Origin: Mycolicibacterium gilvum
Lineage (GTDB): Bacteria; Actinomycetota; Actinomycetes; Mycobacteriales; Mycobacteriaceae
Assembly: GCF_900454025.1 (NCBI RefSeq)
Contig: NZ_UGQM01000001.1
Coordinates: forward strand, 1,054,001 to 1,118,000
DNA: 64,000 nt
Direction of reading: 5' to 3'
Made by a program: the position numbers and the translations under genes. Below, in pieces: positions 7,829 through 16,652 of the stretch (positions are counted from its first letter, which is position 1; each line of letters starts with the position of its first letter). The notes below the pieces were generated by a model, which did no database searches, was not told where the DNA came from, and saw only the letters and a program-made list of their open reading frames with translations.

Positions 7829-8749
7829 ATGGGCTTCTGTGTGTTCTGCGGCGGTGCACTCACCGACGCGATGCGATGCCACTCCTGCGGTGCGGTGAAC
7901 ATCGCGGGCACCTGGCACGAATCCGCCTACTCCGGCGGGACGGGAGGCGGCTGGCAGCCCGACCCGACGGGTCGGCACGAGGGTCGCTACTTCGTCGGTG
8001 GCCAACCCACCGACCTCATTCGCGACGGCGGTGTCGAGGCGTTGGACCCGATGGGCAGGCACCAGCTGGAACCGGCCGGCGTTGACCATCTCCCGGTGTC
8101 GGCAGGCCGCCGCGGGCGGCGCGGCTGGATCGTGGCCGCCGCGGTGCTGGCCGTGCTGGCGATCGCCGGCGCCGGGGTGGGCGCGTACGCGTACGTCAAC
8201 CGCGACCGCACGACCGTCGACGACCGCTACCTCGTGGCGCTCGAACAGTCGGGTTTCGCGGGGGAGTTCAACTCCGATGCGAACGCCGTCGCCCACGGCA
8301 AGCAGGTGTGCCGGGCGCTGGAGGGCGGCGGCCCGCAGCAGGGAATGCCGGCCGACGAGGTTGCGGTGCAGTACTTCTGCCCGCAGTTCGTCGAGGGCTT
8401 CCACGTGCTGGAGACGGCGACCATCACGGGCAGTTTCACGCTCAACGACGAGGATCCGAACCGGTACTCGCCGGCCATCGAGGTCGACGGCTCGTCGTGT
8501 GTGGGGGCGGGCGGCTACTCCGACGTCAACCCCGGAACGCCGGTGACGGTGAAGAACGGCAAGGGCGAAATCCTCACCACCACATACCTGGAGGACGGTC
8601 GAGGTGGTCGATTCCGGTGCACCTTCGGATTCACCTTCGAGGTGACCGAAGGCCAGGACCGCTACGTCGTCGCGGTCGGACGCCGCGGTGAGCTGAGCTA
8701 TTCGTTCGACGAATTGCGGGCCGGCGGCGTGTCGTTGGTGCTGGGGTGA
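7829..8749 (+). CDS. Zinc-ribbon / DUF2510 / DUF732 membrane protein
   Basis: A 306-residue protein. Residues 1-22 are a zinc ribbon (CVFCGG...CHSCG); 40-75 match DUF2510 (WQPDPTGRHEGRYFVGG...LIRDGG); a membrane helix lies at about 97-121; residues about 130-205 match DUF732 (DRYLVALEQSGF, QVCRALEGG, AVQYFCPQF); the remainder is an extracytoplasmic beta-rich region with two cysteines. I use ATG 7829; the GTG at 7820 directly after the preceding stop is also possible. It is downstream of another zinc-ribbon membrane gene. Its last 52 bases overlap the convergent metallophosphatase gene. Function unknown; domain assignments are by motif recognition. Confidence 0.78.
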   Translation: MGFCVFCGGALTDAMRCHSCGAVNIAGTWHESAYSGGTGGGWQPDPTGRHEGRYFVGGQPTDLIRDGGVEALDPMGRHQLEPAGVDHLPVSAGRRGRRGWIVAAAVLAVLAIAGAGVGAYAYVNRDRTTVDDRYLVALEQSGFAGEFNSDANAVAHGKQVCRALEGGGPQQGMPADEVAVQYFCPQFVEGFHVLETATITGSFTLNDEDPNRYSPAIEVDGSSCVGAGGYSDVNPGTPVTVKNGKGEILTTTYLEDGRGGRFRCTFGFTFEVTEGQDRYVVAVGRRGELSYSFDELRAGGVSLVLG

Positions 8750-9756
8750 GCGGAGCCTGACCGCGGCGGGACCCCGACGTAGTGCTCCGGACGGATCGTC
8801 GGTTCACCCGACCAGCGGTACGCCGTCAGCGAGCCGCCCATCACCGCGCTGAAGTCCACGCACGCGGTGTAATCGGTCCAGTCGCCTCCGCGTTCGGGCT
8901 CACCGGAGCGCCAGTAGTGGCCGTAGAACACGGGAACCTGTGCGGTGTAGAGGTGCGGTGCACTCACAGCCGACACATCCAGGTCGGGCAGCGGCGGATA
9001 GGGCTTGTCGTCGACGGTGGTGTAGTTGCCCGCAACCTCCGACAGCTCGCGCAACGTGCGGGCGTCCCCGTTCCACCACCGCAACCGGGCGCTCTTTCGC
9101 GGGTGGCCGCCCTTGTCCTTGAACGGCTGCTGGCCGTGCGCCACCAAGCTGATCTCCGGACCCTTCAACAGCGTCTCCACCGCCGTGTAGAGCGGATCGC
9201 CCGGGGTGCTCGCCGCGATGAGATGCCGGACATCCGAAAACGGTGCGCTGGAACCGCATTCACGTTCCACCACCGCGATCGAGTCATCGTGCCAGCATGC
9301 GTGGACGATGCGCAGGCCACCGAGATCCAGCCACAATGGCAGGGTGGCGAACCACCGCAGGTAATGACTGCGCTCGGCGCCTCTGACCTGTTCCAGGAAC
9401 GCCTGATGCTGGTCGGTGTTCTTCGCCGATCGCGGGTCGTCCGGGTCGTCGTGCGCCCGCAGGTACTTGCCGCTGCCGGGCGGCGACTCGGTGTGGTAGG
9501 CCAGGGCGTTGAATTCGTGGTTGCCCATCACGGCGTACGCACTGCCGCCGTCCACCATCGCCTTGACCACCTCAAGCGTGCGCACCTGCCCGGCGCCACG
9601 GTCGATGAGGTCGCCGACGAACACCGCCCGGCGCTGCGGATGGCGGTACTCGCCGCCTCGGCCGTCCTGTCGATAACCCAAGGTATGCAACAGCTTTTCC
9701 AGTTGTTCGGCACATCCGTGGATGTCACCGATGATGTCGTAGCCGCCGTCGGTCAT
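8698..9756 (-). CDS. PPP-type metallophosphatase (PrpE / Ap4A-hydrolase-like)
   Basis: A 352-residue calcineurin-like phosphatase. The metal-binding motifs appear in order: GDIHG near residue 9, GDLIDRG near 48, GNHEFN near 75, with later histidines in IVHACWHD and LVAHG. This order matches bacterial PPP phosphatases and bis(5'-nucleosyl)-tetraphosphatase relatives; substrate is uncertain. Start at ATG 9756 is preceded by GAAGGGAG. It lies 20 bases after the ADP-ribosylglycohydrolase gene on the same strand, so they are almost certainly cotranscribed, suggesting nucleotide or ADP-ribose turnover. The 3' end overlaps the convergent zinc-ribbon gene by 52 bases. Confidence 0.88.
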   Translation of the reverse strand: MTDGGYDIIGDIHGCAEQLEKLLHTLGYRQDGRGGEYRHPQRRAVFVGDLIDRGAGQVRTLEVVKAMVDGGSAYAVMGNHEFNALAYHTESPPGSGKYLRAHDDPDDPRSAKNTDQHQAFLEQVRGAERSHYLRWFATLPLWLDLGGLRIVHACWHDDSIAVVERECGSSAPFSDVRHLIAASTPGDPLYTAVETLLKGPEISLVAHGQQPFKDKGGHPRKSARLRWWNGDARTLRELSEVAGNYTTVDDKPYPPLPDLDVSAVSAPHLYTAQVPVFYGHYWRSGEPERGGDWTDYTACVDFSAVMGGSLTAYRWSGEPTIRPEHYVGVPPRSGSAHPSTNDTPPARNSSNE

Positions 9757-9776
9757 GCGTCTCCCTTCGTTGATGT

Positions 9777-10733
9777 TCAGCGCGCCGCCGCGTGGGCGAG
9801 CTCCGCCAGTGCCGCCGCGTCGAGGCCGGGCCAGCCGTGCAACAGCTCGCGCCATGCCCGGGGTACCGCCGACGCGCCATGGACGGCGCCGAGCAGGCCA
9901 CCCGCGATCGCCGCGACGGTGTCGGTGTCGAAGCCGGCGCGCACCGCGGCGTCGAGGCCACGGGGTAGATGGCCCGTCCCCGCCGCATCCGGATCTGCCT
10001 CGGAGCCGGCCGTTGTCGCGATCGCCGACCACGCGGCCTGCAATGCCGACACCACCCAGCCGTTTTTCGGAAAGTCGCGCGGGCGTGACGTCTCGGCGAT
10101 GTCGAGCCGTTCCGACCACGTCACCCGGCTCTCGTCGCCGAGATGCCGCAGCCCGACCCGCACGTCGAGGTCGCCGGTCAGCACGCCGTGGCGGATGGCG
10201 CTGCACCACAGCACGCAGGCGTCACCCGCCTCGGGGTCGAAGTGGGTGAGCGCACTGATCGCGCGCGCCGCCTCCACCATCGCATCCTCGTCGTCCAGAT
10301 AGGCCAGTGCCACCGGTGCCGTGCGCATCAGTGAGCCGTTGCCGCCGCTGCGACCGGACCTCGCGTGGTGCGCCCGGGACGCGTCCCGCGCCCGCGCCGC
10401 GGTGATCGCCGCCCCACGCGATGCCGCACGCAGCACCGAACTCGTCTGCACGCCAATGTCCTTCGTGTGGTGCGACCATTCGCGCCAGCGCGTGAGGATC
10501 GCATCCTGTGCCCGCTCGTCACACAGGTCGGCGCCGGTGGCCGCCACCTCCGCGATCGCGATGGCCATCGCGGTGTCGTCGGTCCACTCCCCGGGCTCCC
10601 ACACGCCGCCGCCAGCCATCCTTACGTCGAGGTCCGGCCCGCGCGGCGGCTGGAATTCGTACGGCGCACCGAGTGCGTCCCCTGCTGCGGTACCGAGCAG
10701 CACCCCTGCGATCCGATCATCATGTGACGTCAT
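9777..10733 (-). CDS. ADP-ribosylglycohydrolase family protein
   Basis: A 318-residue ADP-ribosylglycohydrolase (DraG/ARH fold), a family that removes ADP-ribose from proteins or other acceptors. The dimagnesium site is intact: GTAAGDALGAPYE near residue 14, the TDDT motif in GEWTDDTAMA near 51, and the C-terminal DTDT in GFDTDTVAAIAGGLLGA. The conserved SGGNGSLMRTAP loop is also present. First gene of a two-gene operon with the metallophosphatase and divergent from an NrtR-like regulator; the operator palindrome between them suggests control by NAD or ADP-ribose status. Acceptor unknown. Confidence 0.92.
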   Translation of the reverse strand: MTSHDDRIAGVLLGTAAGDALGAPYEFQPPRGPDLDVRMAGGGVWEPGEWTDDTAMAIAIAEVAATGADLCDERAQDAILTRWREWSHHTKDIGVQTSSVLRAASRGAAITAARARDASRAHHARSGRSGGNGSLMRTAPVALAYLDDEDAMVEAARAISALTHFDPEAGDACVLWCSAIRHGVLTGDLDVRVGLRHLGDESRVTWSERLDIAETSRPRDFPKNGWVVSALQAAWSAIATTAGSEADPDAAGTGHLPRGLDAAVRAGFDTDTVAAIAGGLLGAVHGASAVPRAWRELLHGWPGLDAAALAELAHAAAR

Positions 10734-10753
10734 CGTCCACCCCCTACGAACTA

Positions 10754-10775
10754 ATTAGAGCATATCTGAGCTAAT
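10754..10775. promoter_or_regulatory. Candidate NrtR operator
   Basis: ATTAG and CTAAT arms with a 12-base spacer form a 22-bp imperfect palindrome between the divergent ARH and nrtR-like genes. Further CTAAT sequences flank it (10751-10755 and 10780-10784). The AT-rich block stands out in a GC-rich intergenic region of only 69 bases and probably overlaps both promoters. Confidence 0.6.
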
Positions 10776-10802
10776 ACGGCTAATGTAGCCTGTGCCACTG
10801 AC

Positions 10803-11453
10803 ATGAACGCGCGCGAGTACCGAGACAGCAGCCGCAAGAGGCTCACCGACTACCCCCGGCCATCGGTGGCGGTCGACTCGGCCGTGCTCACCCTCGACGA
10901 GCAGGGCGGCCTGGTCGTGCTTCAGGTGCGACGCGAGAACCGGCGCGGCTGGGGACTTCCCGGCACGTTCCTGCACCCGGGGGAGCGGCTGTCCGATGCG
11001 GTCAAGCGCTCGCTGCGGGTCAAGGCCAACGTCGAGGGTCTCGACCCCCGGCAGTTGTATGTGTTCGACGACCCCGACCGCGACGACCGCGGGTGGGTGC
11101 TGTCGGTGGCTCATGTCGACGTCGTCCGGCCGGAGCGCCTCGCCGACCGGTTCGCGGACTCGACGCGGCTGATGCCCGTCGGCAGCCCCGGACGGCTGAG
11201 CTTCGACCACGCCGACATCGTCGCGCGCGCGCTCAGCTACCTGCGCGACCGGTACGCGCGCAGCCCCGACCCCGACCATCTCCTCGACGACGAGTTCACC
11301 TTCCGGGAATTGCGCCTCGCGCACGAAGCCGTCGCCGGCGAGCCGTTGCAGCGCGACTGGTTCCGCCGCGCGATGGAACCGCAACTCGTCGCCACCGGGG
11401 TGATGACCAGCCGCGGGCGGGGCCGCCCCGCAGAACTCTTCCGCCGGCCCTAG
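10803..11453 (+). CDS. nrtR: NrtR-like Nudix-related transcriptional regulator
   Basis: A 216-residue protein with an N-terminal Nudix fold and a C-terminal winged helix (FTFRELRLAHEAVAGEPLQRDWFRRAM...GRGRPAELFRRP), the layout of NrtR regulators, which sense ADP-ribose and repress NAD-related genes. The Nudix box at residues 54-77 is degenerate: where hydrolases have REUXEE it reads RSLRVK, so catalytic glutamates are lost and the domain should act only as a sensor. It is divergent from an ADP-ribosylglycohydrolase and faces a palindromic operator, so autoregulation and control of that operon are likely. A TAATGT -10-like sequence lies at 10781-10786. Confidence 0.85.
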   Translation: MNAREYRDSSRKRLTDYPRPSVAVDSAVLTLDEQGGLVVLQVRRENRRGWGLPGTFLHPGERLSDAVKRSLRVKANVEGLDPRQLYVFDDPDRDDRGWVLSVAHVDVVRPERLADRFADSTRLMPVGSPGRLSFDHADIVARALSYLRDRYARSPDPDHLLDDEFTFRELRLAHEAVAGEPLQRDWFRRAMEPQLVATGVMTSRGRGRPAELFRRP

Positions 11454-11623
11454 GGGCGTGTCGCGCGATGCCACGCTGAAAGTGCAGTTCAGAGGCGGTC
11501 AAGGTCACGATAGTTTTACAGTCTTGATAATTTCTGGGGAAACCCCCGATTTCTATTGACGGAGCCGAAAATATGTTTCCTAGGTGGCCACGGGGGTGGT
11601 CCGCAATGGGGGGAGACATTTTC

Positions 11624-12808
11624 ATGGGTTCTGCACGACATGTCGGACGGATCGGCGCGCTGGCACTTGCGCTGGGCATCGGTATCGGGCTGGGGAGTGC
11701 GGCGGGGACGGCGAATGCCGACGACTCCGCCGTCAGCAACTCGCGACGGGCCGCCGCGTCGGCGGACGCCGCCGGCGGCCCGTCCCGGGGACCCGCCACG
11801 AACAGCCCGGATCGCGACGAACCTGCCACGGCGCCGGCGGCGCGCACCAGGGCGCAGGCCAAGCCGTCCTCGTTGCGCGTCTCCGAGGCGCGCGCCCGCA
11901 AGTCCGACAAGCTCGACGACATCTCCGACGACGCAGCGGAGGAGTGGACGCCCGATGCCGATGCCGATGTCCCGGTGACGTCCGCCGCGAACAGTCCCGA
12001 ACCACCTGCCCGGTCGACCTCCCTGTGGACGGTCCTGACGGCCGCGTGGCGCCAGCCCGGCCGATCCGGCACGGATGCGACGGCCGGAAGCCAGGTGACC
12101 GACCCTCGTAAGCCCACTGTCGACGATCCCGACACGCCGGCGACCGCCCCTCCCGAGGAGCCGGACAGCAGCCCGCTTCCGGTGCACAGTCCGACAGCCC
12201 CCGACGTCCCGTCCGAGACGCGGACCGTCGTCACGATCGGAGGGTTGGGATCCACGCCCGAGGAGGCGGGCGACTATCTGCAGGGCTACCCGAAATCCCC
12301 GGGGAACACCTGGATTCCGCTGGTCTACCCGGCGGCCGCGCGGCAGAGCTCGATCACGCAGGGCGCCGCCAACCTCGACCGGCTGCTGCGGTCGACCACG
12401 GGATTCGTCGACGTGATCGGGATGTCGCAGGGTGCCCAGGTCGTCGGGGAGTGGCTGTCGAGCTTCGCGCTGCACGCCGATGCTCCCGCGCCGGATCGGA
12501 TCCGGTTCACGCTGCTGGGCAACCCTTCTCGCCGGCTCGGCTCCAACACGGACCTGATGGGGTGGGATTTCCGCCGCATTGCGTTGACCCCGGAGGACAC
12601 CGCATACACCGTCCGCGACATCGCCAAGCGCTGGGACGGCTGGGCGAACTGGGAGAACTGGCCCAACGTCACCCGCGAAAGCGCCGCCGAACTGGTCCGG
12701 CTCTTCCTCGGGATGTTCACCGACCACCGGGGGTACGACGACGTCGACGTCAACTCCCTCGTGGTGCGTGCGGTCGTCGGGAACACGACGTATTACGTTG
12801 CGCCCTAG
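11624..12808 (+). CDS. Secreted PE-PPE-domain (cutinase-like) esterase
   Basis: A 394-residue protein starting at ATG 11624 after a GGGGGGAG ribosome-binding site. Residues 1-33 form a signal peptide ending ...GTANADD. Residues about 35-195 are low-complexity, Ala/Asp/Ser/Pro-rich. The C-terminal part (about 200-394) is a PE-PPE-type alpha/beta hydrolase domain: VVTIGGLGSTPEEAGDYL at its start and the nucleophile in GMSQGAQV (GxSxG). The PE or PPE N-terminal domains are absent; a plain Sec signal and linker take their place. Such domains act as esterases on lipids in the envelope. It overlaps the convergent membrane-protein gene by four bases. Confidence 0.85.
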   Translation: MGSARHVGRIGALALALGIGIGLGSAAGTANADDSAVSNSRRAAASADAAGGPSRGPATNSPDRDEPATAPAARTRAQAKPSSLRVSEARARKSDKLDDISDDAAEEWTPDADADVPVTSAANSPEPPARSTSLWTVLTAAWRQPGRSGTDATAGSQVTDPRKPTVDDPDTPATAPPEEPDSSPLPVHSPTAPDVPSETRTVVTIGGLGSTPEEAGDYLQGYPKSPGNTWIPLVYPAAARQSSITQGAANLDRLLRSTTGFVDVIGMSQGAQVVGEWLSSFALHADAPAPDRIRFTLLGNPSRRLGSNTDLMGWDFRRIALTPEDTAYTVRDIAKRWDGWANWENWPNVTRESAAELVRLFLGMFTDHRGYDDVDVNSLVVRAVVGNTTYYVAP

Positions 12809-13794
12809 GCTCGTCGCGGAGCGGTGATCTCGTCGAGGCGACGCAGGATCCGTGAATGCAGCGTGTTGTCGATCGATATGTACAGCCCCAGACTGCCCAG
12901 ATCGACGGGTCCGGACGCGTGGGGTAGCACCCGTGGAAGAGCCCTGATGACGGCGGCGAACTCGTCGATGAACTCCCGGTAGCTGCGCAGGGGAGCGTCG
13001 AGCATCCGAGCGCAGTCGGCCAGGATGTCGTCGTAATACGCCGGTGCGGATATGCCGCGGCATCGTTCCGAGAGTTCCAGCAGCCGTTCGTGATAATCCA
13101 TGACGCGGTGGGCGATGTGCGCGATCGCCTCCGGGTCGGCGCCGTCTTCGTCCACGTCGTCCACGCCGCTGAACGCCGCCATGAACGCCGGCGCCATCAT
13201 GAAGCGGTCCAGCTGCTGGATCGTTCTCATCATCTCGTCGAGCATGTGCACGACCGTGCTCGCGAGCTCGCCCGCCGACATGAGCCCGGAGGCGCCGGCC
13301 TCGGTGTAGCCGAGCTCGCTGTCCCGGAGCCGCGACGCCAGCGGAGCGGCCCGTTGCATCAGGATCGACGCGAACAGCGCCTGCTCCCAACCCTGTGGTC
13401 TGTCGCGTATCAGTGCGTCGAGCTCGGCCTTGGTGGCGGCCAGGGTCGCGATCGGCTCATCGGTGTCGGGCCCGCTGTCGGTGCCGGTGATGTCAGCCGT
13501 TGGGGCAGAACCCTTTTCACCGTAGACCGCGCGACTGTCGCCGATCATCGTCCAGCGGTGCTGCCGTTCCGCGAGGCGCGCCCGCTCGAACTCCCGCTCG
13601 GCCGCCAACTTCTCGTCGCACAACCGCCTCTCCTCGGCCTTGCGCGTCAGCACGACACAGAGGTAGACCACCCCCGCCAGCGCCGCAGCGCCGACCACCC
13701 ACCAGATGTATTTGACGACCAGGCCGGCGATGATCACCAGGACGAAGATCGCGGCCGGCACCGACCCGTCGCCCGGAGAGGAATGGTCAGCCAT
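12805..13794 (-). CDS. Membrane protein of unknown function
   Basis: A 329-residue protein with one or two membrane helices near the N-terminus (about residues 12-28 and 33-50: AAIFVLVIIAGLVVKYIWWVVGAAALAGVVYLCVVL as two segments) followed by a charged coiled-coil-like stretch (KAEERRLCDEKLAAEREFERARLAERQ). The remaining cytosolic part is helical with repeated hydrophobic heptads and no motif I know. ATG at 13794 is preceded by GGAGAGG-like sequence. Sixteen bases separate its start from the stop of the upstream RNase H-like gene, so the two may be cotranscribed. Function not assigned. Confidence 0.7.
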   Translation of the reverse strand: MADHSSPGDGSVPAAIFVLVIIAGLVVKYIWWVVGAAALAGVVYLCVVLTRKAEERRLCDEKLAAEREFERARLAERQHRWTMIGDSRAVYGEKGSAPTADITGTDSGPDTDEPIATLAATKAELDALIRDRPQGWEQALFASILMQRAAPLASRLRDSELGYTEAGASGLMSAGELASTVVHMLDEMMRTIQQLDRFMMAPAFMAAFSGVDDVDEDGADPEAIAHIAHRVMDYHERLLELSERCRGISAPAYYDDILADCARMLDAPLRSYREFIDEFAAVIRALPRVLPHASGPVDLGSLGLYISIDNTLHSRILRRLDEITAPRRA

Positions 13795-13809
13795 CGGACA
13801 CCGGACCCG

Positions 13810-14730
13810 TCAGGCGCTGCGTGCGCGCGTGAACTCGCGCGAGAACGTCACCGCGAGGTCGGATGCCCGACGGTGGTATTCGGTAGCATCAAGTGCGCTG
13901 TCGCCCAACGCATATCGTGAGGCCAGCCGGGCCAGCGCATCGGCGCCCTCGTTGAGCGGCTCACCCCGGTGACCTTTGACCCACAGCGGGGTGATCCGGG
14001 CGCGGTCCTCGAAGATCATCTGCCGGGCCCGCACCAGCCCGGGGGTCTTGCCGCTCTCGCGGTAGGCCAGGTATCCCTCAGGAAGCACGTCCTCGCCGTC
14101 CATCCAGCGCTTCACCATCCCGATGGCCGGCCTGCTGTCGCTGAGCACCGTGATGTCGCGGCCGCGCAGCCGCTGCACCGCGGCGCCGATGGCCCGCAGC
14201 TCGGCGACCAGCACCACCTGCGGGCCGATGAGCTTCGTCGAATGCCGAAATCCCTGCAGTCCGTACTCACCCGTGGACGCGAGCCACCCGTAGCCGGTGA
14301 TCTTTCCCCGCACCGAACCGTCGGTGGCCACGCACACCGGAGCGGCCGCCATCACCTCCCGCAGACCCGACAGGGCGCCGCGCACCAGCGCCTCATCGGA
14401 GAACCTCGGCCGCTCGATCCACACCCCGGGCATCAGCAGCGCCACCTCGTCGCGCAGCGCCCACAGCGTGCTGCGCGCCGGCAGCTGCACCACGAACCGG
14501 ATGCGCTCGGCGTCTGCCGCCGCATGGATCCGGCGGATCACGTCGAGGGTCGCGGTATCGGCCGACTCGGCATCGACGGTGCCGGACCAGCACTGCTGAG
14601 CCGAATTCGCCGAGTACGCGAACACCGACCTCGAGCGGGGTCGGACGGCGAGCGCCACCGACAGCATCGGACGCGAGCGTGCCGTGACGATGTCGAGCGG
14701 TCGTGTGCCGGCTACAGGTTTCGGTGCCAT
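13810..14730 (-). CDS. RNase H-like protein with N-terminal extension
   Basis: A 306-residue protein. Residues about 130-275 form an RNase H fold with the catalytic acids apparently complete: D137 (VATDGSVRG), E177 (VLVAELRA), D198 (VLSDSRP) and D264 (NEGADALARLA), with histidine 254 in KGHRGE. Family members cut RNA in RNA-DNA hybrids. Residues 1-125 are an extension I cannot assign. The ATG at 14730 follows GGGAGGA; longer upstream frames are antisense to the helicase gene and unlikely. It is divergent from the NERD-helicase gene with 114 bases between starts, so both could share regulation. Confidence 0.85.
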   Translation of the reverse strand: MAPKPVAGTRPLDIVTARSRPMLSVALAVRPRSRSVFAYSANSAQQCWSGTVDAESADTATLDVIRRIHAAADAERIRFVVQLPARSTLWALRDEVALLMPGVWIERPRFSDEALVRGALSGLREVMAAAPVCVATDGSVRGKITGYGWLASTGEYGLQGFRHSTKLIGPQVVLVAELRAIGAAVQRLRGRDITVLSDSRPAIGMVKRWMDGEDVLPEGYLAYRESGKTPGLVRARQMIFEDRARITPLWVKGHRGEPLNEGADALARLASRYALGDSALDATEYHRRASDLAVTFSREFTRARSA

Positions 14731-14844
14731 CGGTCCTCCCCAGCTGAAAGCGTGTGACGGCACTGTACGAAGACGGTCCGACAAGTTCGGTCCGCCGGCC
14801 GGGACCGCCGCTAGCATCGCGGTGACGAAGGGGAGGACGTCGAC

Positions 14845-16500
14845 ATGGCCATCACGCCCGACGAGACGCCGCGCTTGGCCAACAACGCCGAGCGCAAGGT
14901 CTACCAACTGCTGCTCGACCAGCTCGGCGACGGCGACCTCGTCATCCCCGGCAAGCGCGTCACCGACCACCTCAAGGACCACGAGATCGACTTCTGCGTC
15001 GCCCTCGAGGGCGCCGGCGTGCTGTGCCTGGAGGTTAAGGGCGGTGAGGTGTGGCACGACGGGAAGGGCTGGCGACAGCTGCGCGGCGGCCGCGAGGTCA
15101 GCATCGAGCCCGTCCGTCAGGCGCGGGAAGCGTGCTACGCGCTGCGCGACTTCGTCGAGAAAGACCCCCGCTGGAGTCAGCACCGACTTCGGTGGGACCA
15201 CGTCGTCGTGCTGCCCAACACCGAACTGCCGCAGGACTTCGCGCTGCCCGAATGCCCGCGCTGGAAGGTCGTCGACCGCACCGATCTGGCGGACCTCGCC
15301 GCCAGACTGCGCCGCATCCTGCTGGACCAGGAACTCGACCGGCCGCTGCTGAGCGCCGCCGGAATCGGCCAACTCATCCGGGTGCTGGACGGGCGCGGGC
15401 TGCCGCAACGCAGCGTGGTGGCCCGCGCGCTGGAAAACGAGGACGCCGCAGACGTTCTCACCGAACAGCAGTCGGTGATCCTCGACGCCATCAAGCTGCT
15501 CCACCGCGTCGAGATCCGCGGCGGCGCGGGCAGCGGCAAAACCTTCCTCGCGATGGAGCAGGCCCGTCGGCTCGCCCGCGCCGGGCGGCGCGTCGCGCTG
15601 GTCTGCTACTCACACGGACTGGCGTCCTACCTGGAACGCATCACCGCCACCTGGAACCGGCGCCACCGCCCCGCCTACGTCGGTGAGTTCCACGACCTGG
15701 GCAAGCAGTGGGGTGCCCCCGCGGGGCCCGACGAATCGGTCCGCAACGACGAGACAGTCAGGTTCTGGGAGCACGACCTGCCGTCGCAGATGACCAGGCT
15801 CGCAACGCAACTCGACCCCGGCCACCGCTTCGACGCGATCGTCGTCGACGAAGCGCAGGACTTCGCCGACGCGTGGTGGGATCCGCTGCTCGCCGCGCTG
15901 AAGGACGACGAGACCGGCGGACTGTACGTGTTCAGCGACGAAGGGCAGCGGGTGTTCGACCGCTTCGGCGCACCCCCGGTGCCGCTGGTGCCGTTACTCC
16001 TGGACCACAACCTGCGCAACACCCGCCAGATTGCCGACGCGTTCCAGCCTCTCGTCGATCACCCGATGCGTGCGCTCGGCGCGGACGGCCCCGCCGTCAA
16101 GTACGTCCCCTGCTCGCGGGAGGACGCCATGGACACCGGCGACGACGAGGTCGAACTGCTGCTCGACCAGGGTTGGCGGCCCGAGGACGTCGCGCTGCTG
16201 ACCACCGGGAGCCGCCACCCTGAACAGCGGGAACGCCAGGCCGCCGGCAGCGCCGCGTACTGGGACAGCTTCTGGGACGCCGAGCAGGTGTTCTACGGTC
16301 ACGTGCTCGGCTTCAAGGGACTCGAACGACGGGTCGTCGTGCTGGTGGTCAACGAGGAGTCCGCGTTCGAGCGGTCCCGGGAGCGTCTCTACGTCGGGCT
16401 GTCCCGAGCCCGCGACCAGCTCGTGGTCTGCGGCGACCCGGAATTCCTCCGCACCGTCGGCGGGCCGGATCTCGCGCGGCGGCTCGACATCCCGCAATGA
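14845..16500 (+). CDS. NERD-domain nuclease fused to superfamily 1 helicase
   Basis: A 551-residue protein. Residues about 12-125 are a NERD (nuclease-related) domain with PD-(D/E)xK-type residues E47/D49 (DHEIDF) and E63/K65 (LEVKGG). From about 205 onward is a UvrD/Rep-like ATPase: Walker A GGAGSGKTF with K232, Walker B VVDEAQDF, LLDHNLRNTRQIA, and a C-terminal motif VYVGLSRARD-type (RLYVGLSRARDQLVV). The protein should bind and unwind DNA and perhaps cut it. Shorter than full UvrD, so accessory subdomains are reduced. It is divergent from the RNase H-like gene. A repair or defence role is inference. Confidence 0.88.
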   Translation: MAITPDETPRLANNAERKVYQLLLDQLGDGDLVIPGKRVTDHLKDHEIDFCVALEGAGVLCLEVKGGEVWHDGKGWRQLRGGREVSIEPVRQAREACYALRDFVEKDPRWSQHRLRWDHVVVLPNTELPQDFALPECPRWKVVDRTDLADLAARLRRILLDQELDRPLLSAAGIGQLIRVLDGRGLPQRSVVARALENEDAADVLTEQQSVILDAIKLLHRVEIRGGAGSGKTFLAMEQARRLARAGRRVALVCYSHGLASYLERITATWNRRHRPAYVGEFHDLGKQWGAPAGPDESVRNDETVRFWEHDLPSQMTRLATQLDPGHRFDAIVVDEAQDFADAWWDPLLAALKDDETGGLYVFSDEGQRVFDRFGAPPVPLVPLLLDHNLRNTRQIADAFQPLVDHPMRALGADGPAVKYVPCSREDAMDTGDDEVELLLDQGWRPEDVALLTTGSRHPEQRERQAAGSAAYWDSFWDAEQVFYGHVLGFKGLERRVVVLVVNEESAFERSRERLYVGLSRARDQLVVCGDPEFLRTVGGPDLARRLDIPQ

Positions 16501-16577
16501 CGCCTCGAACGTACGAATTCTGACGAGAAATCGCCGGAATCCGGTCATAAATCGTGCGTTCGGCGCTACCCGGCTAG

Positions 16578-16598
16578 ATTGTGCACAATTAAATTGTG
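16578..16598 (+). promoter_or_regulatory. OhrR-type operator upstream of ohr
   Basis: Two overlapping palindromes: ATTGTGCACAAT (16578-16589, perfect) and CACAATTAAATTGTG (16584-16598, perfect 7-bp arms around one base). The second closely matches the TACAATT/AATTGTA operator known for OhrR regulators of the MarR family. It lies 55 bases before the ohr start, in promoter position. Confidence 0.75.
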
Positions 16599-16652
16599 AG
16601 CTACTGTTGACCCCCATGTCCGCTGCCCGTCTCGACGACGAAGGGAACAACA

